The notes below the pieces were generated by a model. The model worked only from the letters and a program-made list of their open reading frames with translations. It ran no database searches and had not been told where the DNA came from. A program made the position numbers and the translations under genes. A stretch of DNA of 64,000 nt, taken from contig NW_004440263.1 of NCBI RefSeq assembly GCF_000330505.1, positions 210,976-274,975 of the forward strand. Reading direction: 5' to 3'. Shown piece after piece: positions 1 through 10,398 of the stretch; the stretch's first letter is position 1; each line of letters begins with the position of its first letter. Origin of the DNA: Entamoeba invadens IP1. Its lineage: Eukaryota > Evosea > Mastigamoebida > Endamoebidae.

Positions 1-1170
1 TGTGATTATCATAGTTTTGAAAAGGGTCTACAGCCGCATTTAATATAAAGTCGATTTTTAATTAACTATGAAAAAAATTAACTATACATTTAGTTTTTTA
101 ATTATAATCAATACCTTTTTTTCTTTTTTTTTCGAAATAATAATTTTTTTGTTTTATTTTTAAAATTTATTATTGTTTAACCATATTATACATCCAAAAA
201 AGGAATACAAGAAATATGGAATTTGTAATTCCTCCTCTGGCATATTAACAAATAATATTAACACAACAGGCAGACCATTTACGGTGGTTAACCACAGAGT
301 GTCATTGTGTGGTGTTGTTATTGGGTGAAATTGATTTGAAAAGCAAAGAAAAAGATTGACAACCAGCGTTTCTTTGAGAATGTCAAATGGTAAAAATTAA
401 TAAGAAATTTATTATGTATTTATGGTTTTTAATTAGCGATGGTCGATACTATATATTATAATATAAAAAACAGATAGAGTCAGTCGATAAAGGTTGTCTG
501 TTCCCCAAACGTTGTCTTTTTGACAAAAAATAATTGATTTTTGTTTTAAAAAAACGGGAATTAGGTAAAAATGAAAAAAAACTGGGAAAAATATTGAAAC
601 AATGATTTTGGGGTTATTCAAAAAAATTCCCGAAATATTCCATTTATAATGGTCTAAAAATCGGCAGACAACGTTACAGACCAGACAACGTTTAGCAAAT
701 GACTCTATAGTAAATTTCCTTGTTGTATTTTTGGAATATCGTTGATTAAAAATCAGACTTTATAGTAAAATAAACAATTTCAATAGTAAAAATAATCCAA
801 ACAAAACCATTACAAAATATTTAACGATTTCATGTTGACAAGAAAATAAAGAAAATAGAAAATGAAAAAAAATTCTTTTTATTATTAAAAAATAGTAAAT
901 AATTAGAATAAATACTATTTTTTTCGAAAAATTGACAATAAGTTTCAATTATTTGATTTTAATAAAAAATAACTTAAATAATTAAGGTTTTACAAAAATA
1001 AAAAAAGCGATTTAACAGATAATTTCGATTCCGTTAAAAAAAGACAAATACACCCGAAAATCAAAATAAAACTGATAACATAAATATATCGACAAACAAT
1101 CTGGAACACTCAGAAATCGTTCCATTGAGTATTTCATTTTGAGAATCTTGAGAACTAGAGCCCCATATTC
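1..1170. other. AT-rich intergenic region
   Basis: I see no supportable gene here. The 62-codon reading frames are hydrophobic, low-complexity and lack family features. The stretch contains one short inverted-repeat element, listed separately at 477-705, and a small palindrome GTGGTTAACCAC near 283. A GAACT string lies about 20 bases before the start codon of the next gene. Confidence 0.6.
477..705. mobile_element. MITE copy A, TA-flanked, GAGTC termini
   Basis: The element starts GAGTCAGTC and ends in GACTC, with TA dinucleotides directly outside both ends (475-476 and 706-707), as expected of a Tc1/mariner-type insertion. An inner motif close to ACGTTGTCTG lies near both ends in inverted orientation. 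It carries no coding sequence. Related copies lie at 44079-44254 and, with worn ends, at about 46645-46855. Confidence 0.6.
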
Positions 1171-3936
1171 ATGAGAAAAGGAACACTTTCCAAGAGTGAT
1201 CGAGATTTAGATTTTGACCAAAAGACTATATATGAGTCGCACTTTTTCAATGGGGTGTATTCCAACTATTATTCCTTTGTCAATCGCTTTTCGTGTGACT
1301 TAAATGTGTGTCGTGTCGTCGGTGAAAGTCTTCAGAGCTCATCACAAGACCAATACTCCCAAGTCATTGTAGAAATCCTATCCCTAACCGACCAAATAGT
1401 TCCTTTTATAGCTTCATTAATTCAATCCGAAATCATGAAGACCACTAACAAGGAAAACTTGCTTCGCGGAAACAACTTGTGTACTAAAGTGACTACGGCG
1501 TACCTCAAAAAGGTCCTCAAACCCTTCGCGAAGAAGATCTTGTCGCCAATTATCGACGAGATGGTGACGACATCGGAGTCTTATGAGATCGATCTCTTGC
1601 GCGACGACAAAGCCCTTTCACTCAGCGAAACACAACGCGCGGAGACTCAGAAGGTCATCGCGATGAATATGAAGAACTTGGTCACAAAGATTACACAGAT
1701 CCTCACCTCCCTTCTTGAAAATAAGAACAAATTCCCTATTGAAAGTAACACGATTTGTAACTTACTATGGACTTTAGTCACTCTTAAATACCCCGATGAC
1801 AAATTGTTACCGTCACAGCTCGTCGGGGGAATCTTATTCTTAAGAGTCATCTGCGCGTTCATTGCGACTCCAGACGCTAATAACTTGCTCTACCCCGGTG
1901 TCAAATTGTCATCACAAGGACGACGGAGACTTGTTTTAGTATCGAAGACTTTGCAGGGGATATCGAACGTCTCGACCAATTCGTCGGACTTTGTATTGGA
2001 TCAATTAAAGGACTTCTTGGCACAACAAATTCCAACACTCCAAGACATCTACAAGACGGTGTCGACGGAATCGAAGATCCAAGAGATCAACGAATTCATT
2101 AAGAAGGACATCCCACTCAAATCGTGTGATCTCCACGTCTTCTTTGCCCTCCACCGACTCTTTATAGAGGCAAAAACAGCTTACAAAGTCACACAACCCA
2201 ATGACAAGACGCCGAGATTCTCGTTGTCCCCATACACCCAATTGGACGTGTTCCAAACAACTGAAGAGAAGGAGAAGACGTCCCCACGACATCGAGTTCA
2301 TGAAAAGACGACATCTACAGTGGATGGAATTGTCACCGATAAGATCGACCCAAAACTGAGAAGGAAGATGGGAAAGAAGATGAAACTGGAGATACCGGAG
2401 ACCACCGAGAATGAGAGTGGATCACTTGTGAAAGGGACTCCAGACAGTCAGAAAACGTTTATAGAAAAGAACGAGAAGACCAAAGAGATCATAAAAGAGA
2501 CGACGTATTCTACAAGTCCTAAGAATCATAATGGAAGTGACGAGATGGCGTTTCCAATAGCAGAGAATACACTTTCTAAGACTCCAAAGGAAGGTTCAAA
2601 TAATCGACCACACTTGGACCATATCCAAGTCGACTTCATCCGCTCGGAGACGAAACTCCCGGTCGTCCCTTTACGACAACAAGCGATGGCAGAGCCTTCG
2701 AAACGGAGAAGTTTGAGGAGGTCGATGTACTTGACTGGGATAGACATAGATACGACCTTTAAAGATTTGTATTCGATAGTCGGACCCGCTCCATATCACA
2801 GAGTAATTGGGCATAAGACTGTTTCCGAGTGGGAAGCAGTGTCGACGAGTGAAGAAGAAGACGTCTTACAGAGTCTTTTAAAAACAGAGTCGATCTTTTA
2901 CTTGGGAGGAAACGCTCCGGATGGGAGTGTTATCGTCTATCTAGTAGTGAAACGCCTGGTCGACATGTTAAAACTGAAAGGCGTTGTCGAAGCATGGGGG
3001 ACGGTAGTTAAGAAAGTCCTCAGCTCCTTAAGTGCGTTTACTTTTATCATCGATTGCAGCTGGTTCAGCTTCCAGCAAATTGAGAACGAGCAACTCTTTA
3101 CGGGCGTCTTAAAGACAATGCACACGATGTTAACTGAAATAGGTTCTGGGAAGTACAAAGTGATAGTCTTGCACTGTGCAAAAGTAGTTGAGAGTTTAAT
3201 TCTGAGGGTATTTGGGAAGAACACTTTTGAAGTGGTTTCAGAGTTCTTTGAACTTGAGAACCGCTTTAAAGAGGAGAACACGTTAATACCAGAGGACTCC
3301 AAGAACTTTGTGAAGCAATCGATAGTGGTGGAAATTACTGTTAAAGGGAAGACAAAGGAGTTTGAGCTTCGGATGACATTGAATGACGTCATTCTTTTGG
3401 GGAAGAAAATTAAGTACTTGCAGGACATCAAACAGATCACTAAGTTCTTTGTGTATGACAAGAAGGACGTCATCGAACTTGTGAATGACCGGAGAATGGC
3501 ACAGAGACTCTTCTTTAAGAGCGCAAAAGACAAGAGGAGCTTTATCGCCAATTTGTACGCGTCTTGCTTCTATCGGTCGATGTTAAACAATCAGTCGCTG
3601 AAAATTGAAGCAAAAAAAGTCGAACACAAGAAGAACAAGTGGTGCGAGTGTGGCGAATTTGTATTACAAAATTGCTTGGAAAGTATTTTAGTCATGAGTG
3701 GAGGGAGTGGCAGTGTTATTCGAGAGATATCCTTCCCCGCACTCGACCATGTCTCAGTGTTTCCTTTCAGTAATTTCACGTCGATATTACAAATCGGATA
3801 CGTCGATGTTAAAAGTCCAAGTCTCCAAGTCGTTGTCGACGAGTACTTCATCGCTAAAAGTGACGAAGTGTTCAAAGAGAATATGGGCTTTATGGTGGAG
3901 CGCTTTAACGAGCAGAAGAATTCCATGAATTTGTAG
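1171..3936 (+). CDS. Neurofibromin-like RasGAP with Sec14-PH module
   Basis: Predicted GTPase-activating protein for Ras, 921 aa, one exon. Residues about 30-345 read as a RasGAP domain: the arginine finger lies in LLRGNN (R99) and the second conserved arginine in the FLR motif at 223-225, so the GAP looks catalytically competent. A charged, Ser/Thr-rich linker follows (about 350-560). Residues about 572-710 (SIFYLGGNAP, then FIIDCSWFSF) resemble the Sec14/CRAL-TRIO lobe of neurofibromin, and about 720-830 resemble its attached PH-like lobe. The GAP then Sec14-PH order is that of NF1 but in a far shorter protein, without the long helical repeats. It would act at membranes to switch off Ras, and a Ras-family GTPase is encoded at 29674-30647. 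The GAP call is firm; the Sec14-PH call is by eye. Confidence 0.8.
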   Translation: MRKGTLSKSDRDLDFDQKTIYESHFFNGVYSNYYSFVNRFSCDLNVCRVVGESLQSSSQDQYSQVIVEILSLTDQIVPFIASLIQSEIMKTTNKENLLRGNNLCTKVTTAYLKKVLKPFAKKILSPIIDEMVTTSESYEIDLLRDDKALSLSETQRAETQKVIAMNMKNLVTKITQILTSLLENKNKFPIESNTICNLLWTLVTLKYPDDKLLPSQLVGGILFLRVICAFIATPDANNLLYPGVKLSSQGRRRLVLVSKTLQGISNVSTNSSDFVLDQLKDFLAQQIPTLQDIYKTVSTESKIQEINEFIKKDIPLKSCDLHVFFALHRLFIEAKTAYKVTQPNDKTPRFSLSPYTQLDVFQTTEEKEKTSPRHRVHEKTTSTVDGIVTDKIDPKLRRKMGKKMKLEIPETTENESGSLVKGTPDSQKTFIEKNEKTKEIIKETTYSTSPKNHNGSDEMAFPIAENTLSKTPKEGSNNRPHLDHIQVDFIRSETKLPVVPLRQQAMAEPSKRRSLRRSMYLTGIDIDTTFKDLYSIVGPAPYHRVIGHKTVSEWEAVSTSEEEDVLQSLLKTESIFYLGGNAPDGSVIVYLVVKRLVDMLKLKGVVEAWGTVVKKVLSSLSAFTFIIDCSWFSFQQIENEQLFTGVLKTMHTMLTEIGSGKYKVIVLHCAKVVESLILRVFGKNTFEVVSEFFELENRFKEENTLIPEDSKNFVKQSIVVEITVKGKTKEFELRMTLNDVILLGKKIKYLQDIKQITKFFVYDKKDVIELVNDRRMAQRLFFKSAKDKRSFIANLYASCFYRSMLNNQSLKIEAKKVEHKKNKWCECGEFVLQNCLESILVMSGGSGSVIREISFPALDHVSVFPFSNFTSILQIGYVDVKSPSLQVVVDEYFIAKSDEVFKENMGFMVERFNEQKNSMNL

Positions 3937-4180
3937 TTCAAGGAATTCCTCAAACTCTTAACTATTTAATTATAATTTACTTACTATAATTTTATTCATT
4001 AAGTTTCTTTAAATTTCTTTCAATCAGAAGTTGTAAGTTACTTGTAACTCTGACAACTTTTTTATAGAATAAATAAAAGTAATTATTAAATTATTATTAT
4101 TATTAATTATAATTAATAAAATAGAATTAATTATTAATTATTAATTATAAAATTATTAATAATGACTAATTACTGATTAC

Positions 4181-6988
4181 TTACTGCTCATTATTCTTTT
4201 CATAAAAGTACTCTAAGCACAAGACCGAGACGACTAAATTTCCCGTTGCACCTCTTTGCCTTGCTTCATCTTTTATTAAACTTGCTATTGCGGGAGGTTG
4301 CAAGTTTCTAAAGTTTCGTGCGACTTGTGCAATAAAGTCATTAGAAAGGACATCCCAAATATTTCGATTGATTCCAATAGAAAACAAGTCGTTCTTAGTG
4401 ACGTCATAAGAGGTAATGTCTGGGGTACACTTCACGAAATTTGCCATATCGAAGTTACCAATACATTTAGTCACTCCGATGATCCCATTGATCTTCCCGA
4501 ACTCATCGACGACCCCCCCTTCATTCTTAATTCTCTGTTTCTCAGTCTTCTCCGTACACAAATTCTCCGTTGTTAATTGTAAACAGTCGCTCTCACGGAT
4601 AACAAGACACCGAGTGTCCCCAACATTCGCAACATGCAACTTCCCTTTATGCCACATCATCACTCCAACAGATGCTCCATCAGTCTTCTCAACATTTTTA
4701 ACCTTCTCGTTGAGTTTCTCGAAAGTGAGTCCAATTGAACTCTTCACCCAGCCTTCATCTATTTTGCCCTCTTGGATCTTCGCTAAGAAGAACTCGACAA
4801 AATGCGCAGAACAAAATTTGGCCGTGTTCCCACCACGTATCCCATCAAACAAAGCTACTAAAACACCATCTCCAATGACATTCCGAACATATGTGGAAGC
4901 AACAGAAACACTTTCAGTTTGACTCTTTGAAATGCCGACCTCCGAATGCGCCTCTAAATTGAACCTAAAGTCGTCTTTTGTGTATTTCGGCGGCTTGGTG
5001 TACTTTTTGCTCTTAATTTCCGTCGACTGGCTGACGATCTCCGGTAACTTCTTCAGACTTTTGTCTTCGATTTGCTCGGACAATTCAAAGTCACCAAAGA
5101 AGTTCCTCTGGACGATTAGCGTGGCGGAGAGAAAAGCGATTTTCTTTGAAACAAGACTTAACGGTGTCGCGTCCATCAAAGGGTTTCCAGTCATGTCGAA
5201 GTGTCTCAATTGTGTCCAGGTCTCATAATTTGGGGCTTTAGTAATGAAGTTATAAGAGACGTCGATATCATTTAATGTCCCAATTGTTTCCAAGACTGTG
5301 ATGGTTTGGAGTTGATTCATCGAGAAGTCGACACCAATAAGATTTTTGAAGTTCTTGAGACTCTCGGGAATGACTTTGATCTTGTTATTATTGATCACTA
5401 GCTTTTTCAATTTCGTCAATTCCAAGAACTGCGGGGGGAATTGCTCGATGTTGTTTGACGAGGCGATTAACTCCTCCAGTTTCAAGAAGTTCTGGAAATT
5501 CTCGTATGAGATGAATCTATTACACGAGATGTCCAAGACTTGGATATTACACATACTGTGTGCAACACTTTGGGAGATCTCAAAGAGTTGGCAGTCTGCT
5601 ATATACACTGCTGACAAGTTAGTACTCAACCCAATGTCAACAGGCAATTGCATCAAAGGATTTCCACTCAGTCGAATTTCCTTCAATCCTTTGTGGAAGG
5701 TGGACTTCTCGACACAATTGAGTGTGTTATATGACATGTCCAATGAAAGAATCGACTCCGCGGGACTCAAGTCCGGACTTTTAATTAATAAGTTGTACGA
5801 CAAATCCATTGATGGAATCTCTACTTTCTTTTGCACCGTCACTGTACTGATTTTGTTCTTTTTACACAACAACTGACACCGCCGGGGGACTTCCAAGATC
5901 TCTTCAAACGCATTCCTCTCAACCTTCACATATGTCAATTTCGTCAAATTCAGAAGGGACGGAAACTTCTTAAAATTGGTGTTTTCTATGCAAATCGTTT
6001 CAAGGAGTGTCGCCTTGTCCAGTTTCGGAAACTCAAAATGCTCCGTCACAAAAACGTCCGTTATAAACAATTGTTTCAAATTGGTGAGGGGAGAGACTTG
6101 GGGAGCCATTGTGAGGGAATTTGCCTTTAAATTGAGGGAAGTCAGTTTCGTCATCTTTTCTAAGACATTGGGGACAAAGTGAGTTATACGGCCATTTCTG
6201 AAATTAATGTCCTCGAGATTGGTAAGGCCCGTTATGACTTCTGGGAACTCCACGATGTTGTTGTCGACAAAACAGAGTGAAGACAATGTGAACATCTGTT
6301 GGATGGGTGTCGGGAATGCGTCGAATAAATTGCCGGAGATGTTGAACTAGACATTACTAATAAAATAATTATAAGAAATAGTATATTGGGTGGAGGGACG
6401 AGAACAAACGTTTTTTAATGTTGTAATGTTAACTAAAGCCTTTGGTAATCTATCAATAGTATTATATGAGACATTTAATGTTCGCAATTTATGAAAGGAA
6501 TCGATGTAGAGGGGAACTTCATTCAATTTGTTATTAGTAAAGTCTAGTTCTTCAATGTTAGACAATCGAGTTAAAAATTCGGGAATGACAAGAATTTTGT
6601 TATTTGCAAAAATGAGAGATTTGAGACTTTGAATCTCAACTAAAATTGGTGGAACTTCCGTTAAATTGTTTGACGAAACGTTGAGTTGAGTTAATGAGGA
6701 AAACGTCTTAAAATCTTTTTTAAAGACCTTTTTGTTATTAAAATGTTTTTTCAGTACATAATTGTAAAATTGATATTAAAATGTTTTTTTGGAATTACAA
6801 ATGTTATACAAACCATTTCGTTTGAACTAATATCAAGACTTAAAATCTTTCCAGCGTTTGAGGTAAATTCCTTTGGGATGTTCTTGACTGCTTTGATGTT
6901 CTAAATGTCAGAAGAATGAGATGAAAGTATTCAAATAAACCTTTTTAACGAGCGAAACATTTGTCAACGATGGAGCTGTTTTACTCAT
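4181..6988 (-). CDS. LRR-PP2C protein, four exons, likely pseudophosphatase
   Basis: Reading splice signals gives exons 6988-6941, 6900-6814, 6727-6410 and 6346-4181, with introns starting GTTTAT or GTTTGT; the join is in frame and yields 872 aa. Residues about 20-570 are leucine-rich repeats of the LxxLxxSxNxL type. Residues about 610-865 are a PP2C-family domain (LFDGIRGG around D652, then NVGDTR). Two metal-binding motifs are altered: the usual SDG is replaced in IGINRNIWD, and the C-terminal DN motif reads ATGN. The domain has probably lost catalysis. LRR plus PP2C resembles PHLPP phosphatases and the LRR-PP2C core of fungal adenylyl cyclase, but no PH or cyclase domain is present. Intron 2 ends AAAAAG, less usual than TAG, so that junction is the least certain. 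No signal peptide or membrane segment. Confidence 0.8.
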
Positions 6989-8179
6989 CTACTATTTAGA
7001 GTTCTATTGGAATGATATCCTTTCTTGGTTTTTTCTCAGGTCAAAAAACAAAGTGTTTTGACTTGAAAAACACATTTTGGTTGTATCGTTTTGGATAACA
7101 TTTTGTTAAAGTATTTTTACATAAACTTTTGTTTATATGTATTGTGATTGTATGTGATTAATAATAATGACGTGTATATCATTTTCTCATGTTGCCATTT
7201 CGGGAATTGTTTATAACTTTTTTTTACCATATTGTTTTGTTCTTATGTTTTCTTTGAAATTGAAGCATTATGATTTCTAGTTGTTTTATTATTTATTTTT
7301 TTATTCGATTGAAATTATGTTAATGTTCTTATTTTTTCTTTATTATTTTTTTGTTTCATATTTTTACATTTAAATGACAGTGTTAATAATATTTTTATAA
7401 TAAAAATATTATTTAAAATAGTTAAATAATAAAAATATTATAAAGTAAAATGATTAAAAACAATGTATCTTGATCATTATATTTTTCAGTTCATTTTTAT
7501 AACACGAAAATTTTCTGTTGTATTTTTAAAACTAATAATTAGAGTCAATGAAAAAAAATTCATAAAATTTCGTTTTTTAATTAATATTAAGCAAACCTAA
7601 TTTATCGGAAATTGAATTGTATATTTAATAGTTTATATAGTATATTAAATAAATCATTTTATTGTTTATTTCCGCTATTAAAAACTATATATATATTTAG
7701 ATATGATGATAAATAATAAATAGTAAATAAAAAAATAATAGTTTGTTTTATTAAATTTTAACTATAATATAGAAGTCAATTTACATTTAAATTTATAAAA
7801 TAAATATATAATAAATATATAATAAATATATAATAAATATATAATAAAAACATAATAATATTATAATAAAACTATAATAAAACTATAATAAAACTATAAT
7901 AAAACTATAATAAAACTATATTAACACTTAAAATAACGCCCTTATTTTTGTTTTGACCTGTTTTTACAGGGATATTTATCAAAATTTTGATGATTTTCCT
8001 TTTTTGGCTTGTGTATTGTTTATGCACATAAAATAAACTCTAAAAAAACGGAAATTTATTTAATAAACTCGAAATTTCCCGATTTTTAGACCATTTGAAT
8101 TTTGTTCAATGTTATTTAAAGTGTTAAATCACCCCTCAATCGAGTAAAACAGACATACAGACAAGTAATAACAAAACAA
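6989..8179. other. AT-rich intergenic desert
   Basis: No reading frame worth calling. The stretch holds the 11-bp tandem arrays listed at 7801-7920 and otherwise unstructured A/T runs. Confidence 0.6.
7801..7920. repeat. Two adjoining 11-bp tandem repeat arrays
   Basis: Four copies of TAAATATATAA run from 7801 to 7844, and after a short transition about five copies of TAAAACTATAA run to 7920. Both units are 11 bp and share the TAAA..TATAA frame, so the second array may be a mutated and re-amplified form of the first. Confidence 0.75.
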
Positions 8180-9034
8180 TTAGAATCCGCCGAATACGTT
8201 AGGTTGACCTGAGTAGTTTCCATTGAACTCACCGAAAGGCGTGAACTTTTGTTCCACGACGGGTTGGAAAGTGTATTGTTGAGGATACATTGATTGAATA
8301 ACTGAGCAAATTTCGAAGAGAGCGTTACTTTGTTCTTGGTCCAACCCACCCAAAGTGTTCATCAAGTTCATTTGGAGTTGAGTGTATTCCATAGAAGCCA
8401 TCTTTTCGCAGACTTGTTGAACTCCAGCGTCGACTGTCGTCACTTTTTGTTCTTCTCTTCGATTAGCTTGTCGAAGTCTTTCGAGTAAAATAGTGTTAGA
8501 AGACAGTAAAGCCAATTCAAAGACTCTTCGTTGAGTAACGGCGGGAGCTAAGATGTCATTCTTCTTTGGTTTCTTCAACTGAGCCGGCGTGGTCATTGCC
8601 TGGACTGTCGTGAGTTGTCCGTTGTACTTTGAGAACTGCCGAGTCTTTTTATTGGTATCAATTTTGGAAGTCGAGCGGATCGGATTTGAAATCACTTCGC
8701 CGACAGGTTTCCCTTTATCGGAAACAACTACGCGAATTCTAAAGAGCATATCTTCATGTTGAGAAGATAAGACATTCAATTTACATTCTACATTGATGGC
8801 TTCAGGTGAGACTTGTTGAGATCGAAATGTGATCGGCTTCTGAGCTACATAGGGAACAGCTTTTAAATCAGGCATGTCATATAATAAATCACAGGACACG
8901 TCAGCATTTTCAATGGGATCCGTTGACGTTAAACATAAGAGAAAATTGGTTTGTTTAACTACTACATATACCTCTGTGGTACCAACTCGTTCCGTTAAGA
9001 CACATGTTTGGCGCTCAAGAAGAATCTTTGACAT
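8180..9034 (-). CDS. Putative CudA-like transcription factor
   Basis: Single-exon protein of 284 aa. The central part (about 45-140: a PITFRSQQVS stretch, then VLSSQHEDMLFRIRV, then SNPIRSTSKI) resembles, as far as I can judge, the DNA-binding core shared by Dictyostelium CudA and its Entamoeba homologue, a domain regarded as STAT-related. A helical region rich in Q, E and L follows (about 170-250). The tail is rich in Gln, Gly, Phe and Asn and could act in activation or contact. No zinc finger, signal peptide or membrane segment. If the family call is right it is a nuclear, probably dimeric, DNA-binding protein. An Ig-fold Rel/STAT-like protein of another family is the main alternative. Confidence 0.5.
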   Translation of the reverse strand: MSKILLERQTCVLTERVGTTEVYVVVKQTNFLLCLTSTDPIENADVSCDLLYDMPDLKAVPYVAQKPITFRSQQVSPEAINVECKLNVLSSQHEDMLFRIRVVVSDKGKPVGEVISNPIRSTSKIDTNKKTRQFSKYNGQLTTVQAMTTPAQLKKPKKNDILAPAVTQRRVFELALLSSNTILLERLRQANRREEQKVTTVDAGVQQVCEKMASMEYTQLQMNLMNTLGGLDQEQSNALFEICSVIQSMYPQQYTFQPVVEQKFTPFGEFNGNYSGQPNVFGGF

Positions 9035-10398
9035 TAGGTTTGAGATGATTTATACAGTTCAAAGTTCTTTTTTTATTCCACAATGGTTCTTAATTGTGAT
9101 TGGATTGACGTGCGGGATTATTTCAGTAAATTTGGAAAACAAAAGTTAGTTTTTTTTCTGAATAATACTTCGTGTTAATTAACGATTAAAGTAAGTTAAT
9201 TTTTAAATGAAAAAATTGGAAAATGTTTTTTTTCTTCAATCTTTAGTTTTTCATAAATATGAAAAAAAATCAATATGGTTTGAATATCATATATAAATAA
9301 TAAAAAAAACTAGAATTATTGGGGTTCGAAAAAATAAAAAATGAAAAGGGGGTTATGTAATGTTTTTTTGTTCTAATTATTCGGGAATCTCTTTAAATGA
9401 AATTTCCAGTATTTTTCTGCAGTTCTATTGTCTTCTTATCATACAAAATTCTGAAATATCCAATCAAATTCTAATTTACTTACTGATGGAATATTACAGA
9501 ACTTTCCCGAAATAAAAGGGAAGATAATAGAACCATATTATTTTGTTATTTTTGGTTTTGTTATGATATTTCAAAATTCATTTTTAATGTTTTTCAAACT
9601 TTTAAACTAATTTATATGGTTTTAGTTATTATTATTATAAAATATGTTATACCATTTTAAAAAAATAGCAAACACATAATTTTAAATGAATAAATTTGTG
9701 GGAATAATTGTAGTATTTAAAAACGAACCACTTTTTAATTATTATATGAAAAAATTTAATTATAAATTTACTATTAATTTGATTAAATAAAAATATTTAT
9801 ATTGGAATACTTTTTTTTGTATAAAAAATATAAATGGTTTTTTTATAAATTAAAAGTTATATTACAGTTAACAGAAAAAGGGGGATGCTCATCTTAATAT
9901 TAATTAATTTAATATTATTAATAATAATTAATTAATATAAATTTATTCGGTTTTTTCATTTTATTATTTTTTTGATTAATAATTTATATTAAAATTAATA
10001 ATAATTTTATTATTTTTCAATTGAAATTAACCAATAGTTACGAGGATCCTCCTTTTTCGAGCATCCCCATATTTTTTTTACTGTATTGTGATAACTCATA
10101 ACTTTTTTTTGTTATGACCGTCACGATATGATGGTTATGACAACCATATAAAAAACTTAACTATTTTTTACTTAAAATTAACTAAAAAATATTAGTTTAA
10201 TTTTGTATTAGAACAATGCTATACAACTGATGGTATTATATAATTGTCATAAAATAATTAATAAAAATCCAATACAACACTATAAATAATTTATTTTATT
10301 TTATTAAATAAAGTTAATAATTCGACTTCAAAATAAATTAAAAATTTGGTTCATAAAATTATAAACCCTAAAATTCGAAAACAAAACAAACAAAGCTT
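9035..10398. other. AT-rich intergenic desert with one MITE
   Basis: No coding signal. Contains the TA-flanked inverted-repeat element at 9865-10083. A shorter inverted match (GTTCTATT near 9422 against AATAGAAC near 9527) may be the remnant of another element. Confidence 0.6.
9865..10083. mobile_element. MITE, TA-flanked, CAGT termini
   Basis: Ends are CAGTTAACAG and its partner ending ACTG, with TA directly outside both (9863-9864 and 10084-10085). Near the ends the inverted motif GGGGATGCTC / GAGCATCCCC is perfect. The 219-bp element is otherwise A/T filler without an ORF. CAGT termini with TA duplication fit a Tc1/mariner-derived non-autonomous element. Confidence 0.65.

Noticed and set aside
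2937..3551. 204-codon antisense frame inside the RasGAP gene
   Set aside because: Mirrors the codon structure of the real gene on the other strand and has no family features.
5346..5876. 176-codon frame opposite the LRR-PP2C gene
   Set aside because: Shadow of the repeat-rich real gene; the leucine-rich look comes from complementing repeats.
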